A DNA stretch of 64,000 nucleotides, taken from assembly GCF_964340395.1 (NCBI RefSeq), contig NC_135567.1:13754591-13818590 (forward strand), given 5' to 3'. This document shows positions 63,763 to 64,000 of this stretch, piece by piece; the stretch's first letter is position 1, and each line of letters starts with the position of its first letter. The position numbers were made by a program, and so were the translations under genes. This stretch comes from Glandiceps talaboti. Lineage: Eukaryota; Hemichordata; Enteropneusta; Spengelidae. The notes below the pieces were generated by a model, which worked only from the letters and a program-made list of their open reading frames with translations, searched no databases and was not told the origin of the DNA.

Positions 63763-64000
63763 TTTAATCGTTAACTGTAAAAGAGACACTATAAATCACA
63801 CATATCTCTCAAAAATTTGAACTATTTTATTATCACAAATAAATTTATTATTCCGTGGAATATTTCATATTTCCCAGGGGGTGTTTACAGGTGTGCGTAA
63901 GTACAAAGTTAAGAGGCGTTGGGGAAAGATAACTCATACAGTATCTGAAGTCCTTATTACCGGTAATCCTCAAATAACAATGTTAGTTTAAATAAAGGCT
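63763..64000. other. Non-coding end of window
   Basis: No supported feature. Confidence 0.6.

Overview
This is AT-rich animal nuclear DNA, most likely from a marine invertebrate. It has split coding exons with GT/AG splice sites, very long introns, and dense microsatellites, minisatellites and short foldback elements. No bacterial, organellar or viral gene organisation is visible. The species cannot be settled from the sequence; a bilaterian (invertebrate deuterostome or lophotrochozoan) is the safest statement.

The only gene recognised with confidence is an orthologue of MCC (mutated in colorectal cancers) on the + strand. Two consecutive exons (8140-8429 and 8986-9140) encode the EF-hand-containing N-terminal part of the long MCC isoform. 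They end exactly where vertebrate MCC continues into its coiled-coil region. A further exon at 45419-45562 opens with an ATG behind an in-frame stop, encodes 48 residues and ends at a strong phase-0 donor. That is the same phase as the end of the second long-isoform exon. It fits an alternative first exon, with its own promoter, for a short MCC isoform lacking the EF-hand part. A weaker candidate of the same kind lies at 26979-27035. The common coiled-coil exons were not found and should lie beyond position 64000; the first exon of the long isoform should lie before position 1.

Layout: 1-8139 is intron or upstream DNA with minisatellites and a foldback element just before the first exon. 8140-9140 holds the two exons. 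9141-45418 is intron, with repeat arrays, several inverted-repeat elements, and a degenerate repeat family carrying E2F-like sites. 45419-45562 is the alternative first exon. 45563-64000 is intron again, dominated by tandem arrays, including one of about 3.9 kb at 56.2-60.1 kb and a foldback element at the end.

Nearly all long open frames here are by-products of tandem repeats whose unit length is a multiple of three or whose units lack stops; they are not genes. The most interesting non-coding signals are a tandem duplication that copied a 3' splice site, and minisatellites whose units contain transcription-factor-like motifs: RFX X-box-like at 9.2 kb, CTCF-like at 20.2-20.4 kb, and E2F-like and DR1 nuclear-receptor-like sites scattered through the intron.
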